A stretch of 35,480 bases of DNA from Pseudomonadota bacterium (lineage in GTDB: Bacteria; Desulfobacterota; Desulfovibrionia; Desulfovibrionales; Desulfovibrionaceae). This document shows, piece after piece, positions 20,001 to 27,859 of the stretch. A program made the position numbers and the translations under genes. Each line of letters opens with the position of its first letter. Within the stretch, counting starts at the first letter, position 1. The DNA lies in assembly GCA_018816865.1 (NCBI GenBank), contig JAHIUW010000024.1:1-35480 (forward strand), written 5' to 3'. A model generated the notes under the pieces. It had not been told where the DNA came from, ran no database searches, and saw only the letters and a list, made by a program, of their open reading frames with translations.

Positions 20001-21276
20001 CCTTGATCTCATCGAGGATTTTCTCGGCTGCGTCCAATCTGTCGCGGACCTTTTCCAGCAACTGGTACCAGCGGTTGCTTTCGGCTTCCAGCTCCGTGGA
20101 CAGCCCGACATCGATGTGCATGGCGCTCTCCGAGGCCCGCTTGAGACTGGTCACGATGCCCCACAGTTCCTGGGTGCTATTGGAGAGGATCGTGAACATG
20201 GAGGCCTTTTCCTCTTCTTTTTTCGCCTCCATGGCCTTTTCAATGCGTGCTTCGTAGGGGGGGAATTGGGCTCTGCTTTCTGCAAGCTGCTTCTTGAGCT
20301 CGGGCAGTTTCTTTTTGGCTTGTTCCCGCATCATGTACAGGCCCTGCAGGCGAGGCAGGTCGTTGCTCACGAAACGGCCCATGCGCTGCGCAAAGTCCTG
20401 GAACTTGGCCAGCTCCTGATCCATGCGCATCTGGCGGTAGCGGACCATGGCCTGCTTGTTGACGTCGGTCAGCAGGGAGCGGATCCAGCCCCGGGCCACG
20501 TTCTCCAGCTCCCCGGTGAGCGCTGTCACCTCGTCGGCCTGTTTGGTGTCCACGCCCGAACCCACGGCCATGGCGCCCGAGAGGTACTGGCTCCAGGTCT
20601 GTTCCGGCCATTCCTGGCCAAGGGCGGTGGTCACATAACTTTTGACCAGGGCCCGGGTCCCGGCATTGGTGACTACGTAGTCGCGGAAAAAATAATCCAC
20701 TGTGGCGGCATTGACGTTGATCTGGGCCGGGGCATCGGCGCTGGTCTCGCCGATGACCATGCGGTCGTGCTCCACAATGCCGTACAGGGCCTCGATGTCG
20801 CGTGCCGCGCCCGTGGATTGGACCAGCAGGTGTGATTCGTACGCGGCCTTGGACGCAGCCCAGATAGCCGAAACAGCCGGGTTGTTCAGCTTGCCCACGA
20901 TGGCGTCGGTGCTGGCGATGACGGCCTGATCGTAGTTGCCGGCCCCCAATTGCGAGGCCACGTTTTGCACCGTGGCGATCATGTCCGTGATTTCGGTGAC
21001 CTTGTCGTTCAGCTCGTTGTAATTGTCCACGGCCTTGATGGCGGACCAGCCACCCAACTGGCTCATCACCCAGTTCGAAATTTCGTCCTTGGCCACATCC
21101 TCGGCGGCCTTGGCCACGTTCTTGCTCTCGGCCGTGGCCTGCGCCAGCGACAGACCAAGGCCAGCGACGGTGTCGGCTTTGGGGCCGGCGAAGGCGGGCG
21201 CTGGGGTAAGGAGGAAGGACAGGCACAGGAACAGCACAAGGGCCTGAGTCGCGGAGAGACGGCAAGAATATCTCAT
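17086..21276 (-). CDS. giant exported protein of unknown function with an NTF2-like domain
   Basis: 1396 residues. Residues 1-30 are a signal peptide (hydrophobic core ALVLFLCLSFLLTP, cleavage after AFA). From 31 to about 980 it is mainly helical with coiled-coil-like stretches (REQAKKKLPELKKQLAESRA near 320; alanine-rich EAQRNAAGAAEREAAAKAAL near 955) and no further membrane segment. At about 990-1080 is a beta-rich, Ig-like part. Residues about 1105-1215 are an NTF2-like fold clearly similar to the whole of the small protein encoded upstream (AEAY, FGQLISRDY, VETKWDKK, GLMKISNMRGN). The last about 115 residues form a separate beta-rich domain with CIDFETGAQ and KVYAFKTTEGLYGKMQI. A GAGG site precedes ATG 21276. 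It follows the NTF2-like gene by 20 bases. No known function recognised; an extracellular or periplasmic scaffold role is inferred from size and partners. Confidence 0.85.
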   Translation of the reverse strand: MRYSCRLSATQALVLFLCLSFLLTPAPAFAGPKADTVAGLGLSLAQATAESKNVAKAAEDVAKDEISNWVMSQLGGWSAIKAVDNYNELNDKVTEITDMIATVQNVASQLGAGNYDQAVIASTDAIVGKLNNPAVSAIWAASKAAYESHLLVQSTGAARDIEALYGIVEHDRMVIGETSADAPAQINVNAATVDYFFRDYVVTNAGTRALVKSYVTTALGQEWPEQTWSQYLSGAMAVGSGVDTKQADEVTALTGELENVARGWIRSLLTDVNKQAMVRYRQMRMDQELAKFQDFAQRMGRFVSNDLPRLQGLYMMREQAKKKLPELKKQLAESRAQFPPYEARIEKAMEAKKEEEKASMFTILSNSTQELWGIVTSLKRASESAMHIDVGLSTELEAESNRWYQLLEKVRDRLDAAEKILDEIKDKWALEHDKATRESNEFDRQIVERLRKAGKLPDPLPDYLQQQPIDAVQNRDLVMKMAQRYNIDTEKGLMTGVEAEVLKHYNTGRFELASEAIAQARTDIQTRIKGHYDGMMDELSALGEQNKNKAMYLGEASTLLNRFQAEDEAWLAAEVSRLSAMGGPFYDIASYASGKWDQYNRFLQQMEEALSPPFWEQGPPRYELGTYTAISTFPEVKSLTEVPRAIKSRVLTMQGMINDETMNNERQRLKASRQRLETMKAKWRLWTKPSSKELRYFSAFGYGGDDPEQAIDKRVTAINNALNGWTGYLPNWESRITQHERAIRTNNNNISQDIGYLAPKEMEMTMFIFNLSQHERMLRSDDRGELSPYVYLNDAGEGALMEPYPHYMDSTELTKFGQQWLVKLQAYKEWSFIARSFPGVVKWAQQASNMGHVTPATDDNMMYHSAPMYKKDVEQAIQKAKDLNYEKEKSWTETLDEIAKLVPQSLRQAKNGWYSEDQTLNLEDDALRESETGEAYAKLLELLDESITMRANYLEAQRNAAGAAEREAAAKAALDAANAAALAESHDLAAQSMFYISDVRLNTRAVTGFERQITVSRDELDNGRIRVTARLSEIEGVEAMLLSLDAGRTWDEMQVSRDIGFEFLPAAGQRYEFVLRLKRGPGKDDVYMKLLQDAWVVYENVDYTQLVLNAIKELAEAYEAQSAAAFGQLISRDYLGNRAFLEEGVRFDFDMFSAIQLKIFVNRIDVRKGFATVETKWDKKQIPRSTGQQQTTTGRTTMTFVPEDGLMKISNMRGNLLYATLSPEIAEASGLSQNVVDQVRTARDERTATQPGAGDTEDSGGVSGGSAISVQTASIVADTGAPSDCIDFETGAQSEPASGTADLGFEGNILWSQNTSTIQEVSSSFDGLTTAPTSGYGAFAGEPIVAGKVYAFKTTEGLYGKMQILSSSETPPASAIFTTNIKYAVQSNGTTNVRTN

Positions 21277-21296
21277 GGGGTCATATCCTCAAGGGA

Positions 21297-21737
21297 TTAG
21301 AAGGGGTTGTCGCCCCGAGTTTGTGTCAATTTCCACAAGCCGTTCTCGGCGCCGAAGACGAAGACCGTGAGGCCGTCGGTCTTGGTCTGGCCTGCGGCGG
21401 TCTGGGCTTTCTTGTTCCAGCGCACGGTCACGGTCATGGTCTGGTCCTTTATCAGTACCTGCTCCACGAAGAACTCGAACTGCACGGCCTGCTCGGACCT
21501 GGCGGCCTGGTCCATGCGGTTCAGGTAGTCCTGACGCTGTGGGCTGAAGTCCTGGGAGACGAGATGGGCGAACCCGGCGCGGCTGCCGCCTGCGTAGGCG
21601 TTCAGCAGTTCCTGGACCGCGGCCCGCGCCTGGTCCTCATGGTCGGTGTGCAGGGCCGGGCCCGTAGCGCAGGCCGGGGCGACCCACAGCAGGGCCAGCA
21701 GCAGCGTGGCCACGAGGGGCAGAGTCGGGTGTTTCAT
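21297..21737 (-). CDS. small exported NTF2-like protein
   Basis: 146 residues with a signal peptide (LPLVATLLLALLWVAP, cleavage after ACA). The mature part is one NTF2/SnoaL-like domain: helices VQELLNAYAGGSRAGFAHLVS, then strands VQFEFFVEQVLI, MTVTVRWNKKAQ, LTVFVFGAENGLWKLTQTRGD. The same order of elements occurs inside the giant protein at about 1105-1215 (for example FGQLISRDY, VETKWDKK, GLMKISNMRGN), so the two arose by domain duplication or exchange. NTF2-like domains bind ligands or protein partners; no catalytic residue set is evident. Its ATG overlaps the stop codon of the barrel gene by one base (TGATG), and the giant protein gene starts 20 bases after its stop, so the three genes form one operon. 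Confidence 0.85.
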   Translation of the reverse strand: MKHPTLPLVATLLLALLWVAPACATGPALHTDHEDQARAAVQELLNAYAGGSRAGFAHLVSQDFSPQRQDYLNRMDQAARSEQAVQFEFFVEQVLIKDQTMTVTVRWNKKAQTAAGQTKTDGLTVFVFGAENGLWKLTQTRGDNPF

Positions 21738-23479
21738 CAGAAGTTGCTCACGAGTTTGAGGGAATAGCGGGCCTCGGAATAATCGTTGCCTGCGCTGTCG
21801 TATTCGTAATCGTTGTGCTCGCTGCGCAGGCTGAGCACCGTGTTGCGCTGCTCGGCCAGGCGGTAGGCGAATTCCAGAAAGCGGGTGTTGATCTGATAGT
21901 CCTGGGCCGTGCCCGTGTTGGCTGCGTCCTGCAGGTTGTAGCCGAAGTTCATGCTCAGCGGCTCGGCAAGGGCGTAGCGGCCATTGAAGGTCAATCCGTG
22001 CTGCATGTCCTGGCCTTCGGTGCCGTAGTTGTCACGCAGGTTGCCGGTGTATCCGGCGGACAGATACAGGCGGCGGGCGAAGACGTCGAAGTCGCGGCTC
22101 AGGTTGAAGCCGTAGCGCCAGAAGTCCTCGTTGTCCACGGTCTGGGGCCGGGCCGTGAAGTGCCGGAACTCGCCAAAGGCGCTGACGTTGGCTTCCCAGA
22201 GCTTGTCGTTGACGCTGGCTCCCAGGGTCACGGTCTTGGAGTCGGCGGTGTTGGCCTCGTCGTTGGAATCCTTGGCCTGGTTGTTGAGGTAGGTGCGCAA
22301 CGAGAAGTTGCGGCGGGCCTCCAGGGGGCGACTCATGAGCGACAGGTACTGCTCGTTGTAGCGGGTGCGGTAGGCCTTGTCGCTGTTCGGCAGGTCGTCC
22401 CAATACCAGTTCTGCGTCAGGGACAGGGTGTGGGCCGCATTGATGCGCCAGTCCGCTGTGATCTGGTGCTGCTGCTTGTCGCTGGAGGCCGAGCCCACCA
22501 GGGTCCGGAATTCCGGGTCCACGCGGTAGGCGAGGTAACGAACGCCCAGAAGATTCTTGTAGCGGTAGCCGGGCATGATCCGCAGCGCGGTGCCGTAGAT
22601 GCGGCGGTCCACGACGTCCTCGTCCTCGATGTAGCCGCTGCGGGCCAGTTCGAACACCAGGGACGCGCCGTTGCGCAGTCTGAGTTCGCCGTCGATGCCC
22701 GCCACGTTGTTGTCCTGGTCCGTGGCTCCGGGGTCGTTCTCCAGGGAGGCGGTGTCGTCGTCCACGGACACGGCCTGGACGCCGATGCGGCACAGGGACA
22801 CGGAGGGATGGTCGGCAAAGGGCGTCAGGTCGACCTTGGCCCCGTAGATGTCGCGTTGGTAGAGGCCTTTGCCGGATTCGTACGTCCGGGCCACAACGGT
22901 CTTGGTCTGCAGCCAGTCGGAGAGGGTCAGCTCCGCGTTGGCGCCCTCAAGGCTGGCGCTCATCACGAACTGGCTGAAGTCGGTGTAGAAGTCGCCGAAC
23001 TCAAACAGGTTTTCGTTGTTGGAGACCGCGAGGTTCAGCTGCTTCAGGACCACGGCGTTGCGCGACTCCATGCGTTGGTTGTCGGTCTTGCGCAGGTTGG
23101 CCTCGCCCTGGAACTGGTAGTCCGAGACGAGTTTCTCGTAGACCTTCAGGTCCAGCTCCATCAGGTGGTCCTTGTTGTCGTCGCGATAGAAGGACTTGGC
23201 CTGGTTGCCGCGGACGCTGGTGTAGTCGCCCTGCAAAGCGACGCGACCGGTGATCATGCCCGAGCGGTCCTCGCCGTATTGGCCGTAGGCCCCGAAGTCC
23301 ATTAGATCGTTCAGGCGTTGCTGCATGGGGAAGGAAGGGGTGACCTTGGGAGCCGCTCCTCCGTCTGTACCGTTGCCCAGAAAGATGATCTCTGCGGCCA
23401 AGGCCGGGAAGACGGAGCTTGAAAAGAGCATGACCAGGACAAGAATAAACAGTCTTTGGACGACGTGTGCTGTTGGCAT
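21737..23479 (-). CDS. outer-membrane beta-barrel protein
   Basis: 580 residues. A signal peptide (LFILVLVMLFSSSVFPALA) is followed by a short non-barrel segment and then, from about residue 60, many alternating amphipathic strands with aromatic girdles (VYEKLVSDYQFQGEANL, NLFEFGDFYTDFSQFVMSA, YGFNLSRDFDVFARRLYLSA). The final residues YSLKLVSNF end in Phe after an alternating pattern, the recognition signal for the BAM machinery. No TonB box or plug domain, and no adhesin or porin family recognised. It is the first gene of the operon with the NTF2-like protein and giant exported protein, which points to a membrane pore or anchor for them. The start has no strong ribosome site. Its upstream region 23,480-23,780 is AT-rich and probably carries the promoter. 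Confidence 0.8.
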   Translation of the reverse strand: MPTAHVVQRLFILVLVMLFSSSVFPALAAEIIFLGNGTDGGAAPKVTPSFPMQQRLNDLMDFGAYGQYGEDRSGMITGRVALQGDYTSVRGNQAKSFYRDDNKDHLMELDLKVYEKLVSDYQFQGEANLRKTDNQRMESRNAVVLKQLNLAVSNNENLFEFGDFYTDFSQFVMSASLEGANAELTLSDWLQTKTVVARTYESGKGLYQRDIYGAKVDLTPFADHPSVSLCRIGVQAVSVDDDTASLENDPGATDQDNNVAGIDGELRLRNGASLVFELARSGYIEDEDVVDRRIYGTALRIMPGYRYKNLLGVRYLAYRVDPEFRTLVGSASSDKQQHQITADWRINAAHTLSLTQNWYWDDLPNSDKAYRTRYNEQYLSLMSRPLEARRNFSLRTYLNNQAKDSNDEANTADSKTVTLGASVNDKLWEANVSAFGEFRHFTARPQTVDNEDFWRYGFNLSRDFDVFARRLYLSAGYTGNLRDNYGTEGQDMQHGLTFNGRYALAEPLSMNFGYNLQDAANTGTAQDYQINTRFLEFAYRLAEQRNTVLSLRSEHNDYEYDSAGNDYSEARYSLKLVSNF

Positions 23480-23867
23480 GGCGGCCTATTCTCGAAGGAG
23501 GTGCAGGTTGATACGGAGTACGCGAGTTGTCGGGTCAATAGTAATGAAGGGTTCTTAACACTGCTTTACTCATCTGGTCCATACCCTGCCAATAATACGT
23601 TGATATGTTTCAAATGTCGGCTTGTAGCAGGCTTTTTTTTGGAAAAGAACAGATAATGCATCGTTTGTTTGGCTGTGTTTTGCACCGCAAAACTCTTTCT
23701 GGAGTGCACTGCCTGAGGGCATGACGGCAGCGGGAGGGTCAAGTCCTGAACACTGTGAGGGCCTAGGCACAAAACACTTGAACCCCGGATAGATCCGGAG
23801 TTCGTTTATGGAAAAGCAAGTGGTGGAACGGTGTTGCCAGACGTTGGGAAAAGGCCCGGGGGTTGGT
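23480..23867. other. intergenic region between the envelope operon and the ABC operon
   Basis: 388 bases with no credible gene. It should contain the promoter of the minus-strand envelope operon in its left, AT-rich half. Near its right end AACCCCGGAT (23781-23790) and ATCCGGAGTT (23793-23802) form a 9-of-10 pair stem with a 2-base centre, a weak candidate for the end of the ABC transcript. Confidence 0.5.
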
Positions 23868-24620
23868 TCAGGCCCTGGCCGGGCCGTGGGCGAGGAGATT
23901 CCGGCATGCGGCCTGGATGGTCGCCAGTTCCGGGGAGTGCAGATCGCGGGGTCGGGGCAGCGGGATGTCGAACCCCGCGAGGAGGCCCTGGCCGTGTTTC
24001 AGCAACAGGATGCGGTCCGCCAGTTTGGCGGCCTCGGCCACGTCGTGGGTGACCATCAGGATGGCCGGGGTGAACTCGGCGTGCAGCTCCAGAAGCAGGT
24101 CGTGCATCTCCTCGCGGGTCAGGGCGTCCAGGGCCGCAAAAGGCTCGTCCATGAGCAGCAGGCGCGGGCGCATCACCAGCACGCGCGCCAGGGCCACGCG
24201 TTGGCGCATGCCGCCCGAGAGTTCGCGCGGCAGCCGGTCCAGGCTGCCTGCCAGGCCCACGCGTTGGAGCATGGCGGTGGCCTGGGCGCGGCGTTCGCGG
24301 CGTGGGACCCCGGCGGCCTTCAGGCCGAAGGCCACGTTCTGCTGGGCCGTCAGCCAGGGAAACAGGGCGTCTTCCTGAAAGACCACGGCCTTGTCCGGTT
24401 CCGGGGTCACGGTGGGTTGCCCAGCCAGGCGGACCTCTCCTTCGTCGGCGCGACGGAAGCCGGCCAGGATGTCCAGCAGCGTGGTCTTGCCGCAACCGCT
24501 GACCCCGATGAGCGCCACGATCTCTCCCGGGGCCAGGGCAAAAGAGACCCCGGCCAGCACCGGGGCTTCGGGCTGTGCGTAGTGGGCCGTGATGCCTTGG
24601 ACCTCCAGCAGGACGCTCAT
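23868..24620 (-). CDS. ABC transporter ATP-binding protein, NitT/TauT type
   Basis: 250 residues, the ATPase of a SsuB/TauB-like importer. Walker A is GVSGCGKTT (about 39-47), the Q-loop is in VVFQEDALFPW, the ABC signature is LSGGMRQRVALAR, Walker B is LLLMDEPFAALD and the switch histidine is in LMVTHD. Start ATG 24620 overlaps the permease stop by four bases (ATGA), which indicates translational coupling; an ATG nine bases earlier is possible. Last gene of the radical SAM/SBP/permease/ATPase operon. The substrate is not shown by this subunit. Confidence 0.94.
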   Translation of the reverse strand: MSVLLEVQGITAHYAQPEAPVLAGVSFALAPGEIVALIGVSGCGKTTLLDILAGFRRADEGEVRLAGQPTVTPEPDKAVVFQEDALFPWLTAQQNVAFGLKAAGVPRRERRAQATAMLQRVGLAGSLDRLPRELSGGMRQRVALARVLVMRPRLLLMDEPFAALDALTREEMHDLLLELHAEFTPAILMVTHDVAEAAKLADRILLLKHGQGLLAGFDIPLPRPRDLHSPELATIQAACRNLLAHGPARA

Positions 24621-25417
24621 TCTCGGCATCTCCTGGCGCTGACAAAGGTCAGGCGCAACAGCCCCATCAGCAGCCGGTCGCAGGCCAGGCCGATGAGCGC
24701 GATGACCACGATGCCGCCCATGACCATATCCACCCGGCCCAGCATGCGTGCGTCCATGATGGTCGCGCCCAAGCCGTCGGGTACGCCGGTCAGCTCGCCC
24801 AGGACCAGATAGGCGAAGGACAGGCCGAGCCCCAGCCTCAGTCCGGCCAGGATGTGGCTCATGCCCGCGGGGAGCACCACCTGACGTAGCAGCCCCGGGC
24901 CGGACAGACCCAGCATGGCCCCTGCCCGGACCAGGGTGCCCGGGACCGAAGCCACGCCCGCGGCGGTGTTCAGGTAGATGGGGAAGAACGCGGCCAGGGT
25001 GATGAGGAAGACCGTGGTCCGAAAGCCGATGCCGAACCAGACCAGGGCCAGGGGCAGCCAGCAGATGCCGGGCACGGCCCGCATGGAGTCCACGAATCCG
25101 GCTAGCAACTGTTGCACGGGGCGCAGACGGCCCGAAAGCACCCCCAGGGGCAGGCCCAGGGCCGTGGCCAGGCCGAAGCCGCAGCAGATGCGCCACAGGC
25201 TGGCCAGGGTGTCGCCCGCAAAGCGCCCGGCATAAGCCGCGCTGCCCGGCTCGCCCAGGACGTAGATCCACAGGGTCCGGCCCACGGTGTGCGGGGGCGG
25301 CAGCATATACGCGGGCGTGAACCCGCCATAGCTCAGCAGCGCCCAGACCCCGAGCAGGAAGAGCGGGGCCGCCACGGGCAACAGGATTCGCAGGGGTTGG
25401 GCGGTGGGACTGGTCAT
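24617..25417 (-). CDS. ABC transporter permease, NitT/TauT type
   Basis: 266 residues with about six membrane helices (LRILLPVAAPLFLLGVWALL at the N-terminus; FLITLAAFFPIYL; MVMGGIVVIALIGLA near the end). The inner-membrane permease loop that contacts the ATPase is visible as the EAA-like segment in VRAGAMLGLSGPGLLRQVVLPAGM. This layout is that of SsuC/TauC permeases, which work as homodimers. Start ATG 25417 overlaps the stop of the binding protein by four bases; the longer frame from 25630 is only antisense/alternate-frame extension. Transport direction is import by family. Confidence 0.93.
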   Translation of the reverse strand: MTSPTAQPLRILLPVAAPLFLLGVWALLSYGGFTPAYMLPPPHTVGRTLWIYVLGEPGSAAYAGRFAGDTLASLWRICCGFGLATALGLPLGVLSGRLRPVQQLLAGFVDSMRAVPGICWLPLALVWFGIGFRTTVFLITLAAFFPIYLNTAAGVASVPGTLVRAGAMLGLSGPGLLRQVVLPAGMSHILAGLRLGLGLSFAYLVLGELTGVPDGLGATIMDARMLGRVDMVMGGIVVIALIGLACDRLLMGLLRLTFVSARRCRE

Positions 25418-26355
25418 GGGGTGCGCTTGTGGGCCTTGACGAATTGCAGGTCGATCAGGGCCCCGTAGTCGGGCTCGGCCTCGATGACGCCCAGGGCCAG
25501 CATGCGCTTGCCCAGGGCGCGGACCCGGCCCAGGAAGGCCTGGTCCATGTCCCAGGCCAGTTCCATGTTCGGGGCGGCCAGGCGCAGGATCTCGATGTCC
25601 GTGCCGAATCCGGCGGCGCGCCTGAGCCACTGGTCGGGGTGGGCGCGCAGATGCTCGGTGGCCTTGGCGTGGGCGTCCACCAGGGCCTGGACGCGCTCGG
25701 GGTGCTCGGCGATGGTCCGGGCCTGCACCAGCATGCCCGCGTTGATGCTGCCCACGGTGTCGTCGTAGTAGGGCTGGGCCAGGATGTGCCCGAAGCCCTG
25801 GCTTGCGGCCAGGGACGGAAAGGGCTCGCCCGACAGGAAGGCGTCGATGTCGCCCCGGGCCAGGGCCATGCCCATATCGAAGAAGTCCACCCGGGTCAGG
25901 CGCACGTCCTTGGCGGGATCGAGTCCGCTGCGGGTCAGGGTCTCGCGCAAGAGGATTTCATGCATGGTCCCGGGCACGTAACCGATGCGCCGTCCTTTGA
26001 GGTCGGCCACGGACCGGACCGGGCCGTCCTTTTTGACCACCAGGGCCGAGCATTTGTTGCACAGCGCCGCCACCACCACCACGGGTTCGCCGCGCGAGGC
26101 CGAGGCGATGGCGTGGGCCAGGGTGGTGCCGCACATGTCCAGGCTGCCCGCCAACAGCGCGGACTTCTGGTCCGCGGGGTTGGTGAAGGGGAAGACCTGG
26201 ACCGGATGGCCGGTGGCCTGCTCATAGAAGAAGGGCTGGATGGTCTGGGCCGTCTTCCAGGTGCCCACTTTCCAGGGCTCGTCCGCCCTGATCGGGGCGG
26301 CGGTGGTGAACAGGATCAGCCCGCACAGGGCCAGCAGGGCGATGACGGTGCGCAT
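25414..26355 (-). CDS. periplasmic substrate-binding protein, NMT1/TauA-like
   Basis: 313 residues with a signal peptide (VIALLALCGLILFTTAAPIRA). The mature part follows the NMT1/SsuA/TauA fold: WKVGTWKTAQTIQPFFYE, a KSALLAGSLDMCGTTLAHAIAS stretch typical of the first lobe, DLKGRRIGYVPGT and RGDIDAFLSGEPFPSLA. These proteins bind small organic molecules such as sulfonates, nitrate, or thiamine-precursor pyrimidines. An unusual CNKC pair occurs near residue 99. It starts three bases after the stop of the BioB-like radical SAM gene, with GGAG upstream, so the enzyme and importer are made together. The ligand may be a precursor or product of that enzyme; the sequence cannot identify it. Confidence 0.9.
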   Translation of the reverse strand: MRTVIALLALCGLILFTTAAPIRADEPWKVGTWKTAQTIQPFFYEQATGHPVQVFPFTNPADQKSALLAGSLDMCGTTLAHAIASASRGEPVVVVAALCNKCSALVVKKDGPVRSVADLKGRRIGYVPGTMHEILLRETLTRSGLDPAKDVRLTRVDFFDMGMALARGDIDAFLSGEPFPSLAASQGFGHILAQPYYDDTVGSINAGMLVQARTIAEHPERVQALVDAHAKATEHLRAHPDQWLRRAAGFGTDIEILRLAAPNMELAWDMDQAFLGRVRALGKRMLALGVIEAEPDYGALIDLQFVKAHKRTP

Positions 26356-26358
26356 GGC

Positions 26359-27423
26359 TCAGCTCCTCAAGGGGGCGTAGAGGTCGGAGGGGCAGGGGCC
26401 GGGCGCGTGGAGCCTGGCCTCGGGGCCGAAACAGTTGGACGGCAACAGCGGGTCCAGGCCCATCTCGTCCAGGATGCGCGCGCAGCGGTCCAGGTCCGAG
26501 CCGCGGCCCTTGGCCGAGTCGGCTTGAAGGTCGCGCGGGCTGGAGCCGCATTCCGGGAAGAACAGGTTGGCCCCGGCCAGGAGCGCTGCGGTGTTGGGCT
26601 CGTGGGTGCAATGGGCACGCGGCACATCGCCCATGACCAGGCGGCTGACCGCGACCATGCGCGCCATCTCCCGCTCATTGATCATGCCGTGGGGCTCCAT
26701 GGGCGAGCCCGGGAAATTGATGCGGCGCATGACCCCGGAATAGGTGGCCCCCTGCTCGCGGGCGAAGACCATGAGTTCGGCGATCTCGCGCTTCTGATGC
26801 TCGGGTCCCACGGGCTCCACGCAGTTCATCCATTTCAGGCCCAGGTCCCTGAAGACCTGCACCGTGTGGCGCCGGGCCTCGGGCTTGAAGGGGGTGTCGC
26901 GGCCCTCGCCCAGGCGCACCGCGTGGTAGCAGCCCACGAACCCGGCCTCCAGCAGGGCCTCTCCTTCCTTGTGGCTGATGTCGCGGGTGTTGGCCACCAG
27001 GGGCACGGAGACGGCGGCCTTGAGGTATCGGCCGCACTCCAGGAGTTTCTGGAAGCCGTAGGTGCCGGTGGTCATGATGTTCAGGGCGTCGGCGCCCTTG
27101 GCCTCGGCGTCGCGGGCCCAGGTCAGCACCTGTTCGCGGCTGAACTCCACGGGCTCGGTGAAGATCCCGGCGCTGGGGGTGAGCGAACAGAAACGGCAGT
27201 CGAAGCGGCATTGCTCCACGTTCAGCCCGATGTGGTAATGGCGTTCGCCCTTGTTGCCGAAGGTCAGACGCGTCATTTTGGCTGCGGCCTCCATGAGCGC
27301 GTAGACCTCGCGCGAGCACAGGTCCAGGGTCAGCAGGTGTTCGGCCTCCTCCACGGTGAGTCCGTCCATGGCCAGGGCTTTCTTGATGAGTTCGTCGACG
27401 GCGGGCGAGATGGTCCAGGACAT
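26359..27423 (-). CDS. BioB-family radical SAM protein
   Basis: 354 residues. The radical SAM cluster ligands are Cys72, Cys76 and Cys79 in CRFDCRFC. The protein follows the biotin-synthase fold: an N-terminal helical part with VEEAEHLLTL, a GLNVEQ strand, NIMTTGTY, VANTRDI, RRINFPGSPM and a C-terminal FFPECGSSPRD, near the place where BioB-like enzymes (also HmdB and LipS types) have a G-x-N-P-R-D segment. True BioB has a second cluster with conserved cysteines and an arginine that I cannot confirm, so it is not called BioB. Start ATG 27423 has AGGAG five bases upstream; a longer frame reaches 27480. First gene of the operon with the importer. Substrate unknown; sulfur insertion or methyl/heterocycle chemistry are the options suggested by relatives. 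Confidence 0.87.
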   Translation of the reverse strand: MSWTISPAVDELIKKALAMDGLTVEEAEHLLTLDLCSREVYALMEAAAKMTRLTFGNKGERHYHIGLNVEQCRFDCRFCSLTPSAGIFTEPVEFSREQVLTWARDAEAKGADALNIMTTGTYGFQKLLECGRYLKAAVSVPLVANTRDISHKEGEALLEAGFVGCYHAVRLGEGRDTPFKPEARRHTVQVFRDLGLKWMNCVEPVGPEHQKREIAELMVFAREQGATYSGVMRRINFPGSPMEPHGMINEREMARMVAVSRLVMGDVPRAHCTHEPNTAALLAGANLFFPECGSSPRDLQADSAKGRGSDLDRCARILDEMGLDPLLPSNCFGPEARLHAPGPCPSDLYAPLRS

Positions 27424-27693
27424 GGGGCTCCTAGTGTGTTGAAGGTTGTCCGCATGGGGGGCGGCCCAGGAATCGGCCAATGGTGGGGGGCCTGGGCGAC
27501 AGAACCAAATCAGACTTACTCAGTTATGTCCAGATGGGTTGGGAAAATCAATGCTTACGTGAAGTCTCGATCAAGGAAACCGATGCAAGGGGGCTCGCTC
27601 GCGCAGGGCGGCGGTATCGGGGGTGGTCGTGGGGGTGTTCAGGGGGCTCTTGGGGGAAAAGCTGCTGGGGGGATGTCGGTGCGGGCAAAAAGA

Positions 27694-27722
27694 AAAGGCT
27701 CCGGCGGTGGACCGGAGCCTTT
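27694..27722 (-). terminator. terminator of tRNA-Leu
   Basis: AAAGGCTCCGG (27694-27704) and CCGGAGCCTTT (27712-27722) pair perfectly over 11 bases with a 7-base loop, eight bases past the tRNA 3' end on the minus strand; TTCTTTTTG follows the stem in that direction. Confidence 0.88.
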
Positions 27723-27730
27723 GAATTCGA

Positions 27731-27817
27731 TGGTGCCGAAGGGGAGAGTCGAACTCCCACAAGGTTGCCCTCACTAGGTCCTGAACCTAGCGTGTCTACC
27801 AATTCCACCACTTCGGC
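27731..27817 (-). tRNA. tRNA-Leu (anticodon CAG)
   Basis: Minus-strand cloverleaf of 87 bases including an encoded CCA. Acceptor GCCGAAG pairs with CTTCGGC; D arm GTGGTGGAATTGGTAGACAC; anticodon arm CTAGG-TTCAGGA-CCTAG with anticodon CAG; a long class II variable arm (TGAGGGCAACCTT) as required for leucine; T arm GGGAGTTCGACTCTCCC. All stems pair. Confidence 0.97.
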
Positions 27818-27830
27818 AACAGGAGAAGTG

Positions 27831-27859
27831 TGTTTATCCTTCCAGGTTTTGTTTGGCAA
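27831..27859 (-). promoter_or_regulatory. sigma-70-type promoter of tRNA-Leu
   Basis: On the minus strand TTGCCA (27854-27859), a 17-base spacer and TAAACA (27831-27836) lie 13 bases before the mature tRNA. The same -35 sequence and spacer length precede tRNA-Phe at 34,550, which supports both. Confidence 0.65.

Noticed and set aside
25429-27777. 782-codon plus-strand open frame
   Set aside because: Antisense to the binding-protein and radical SAM genes; no motif, and it runs through the tRNA-Leu region.
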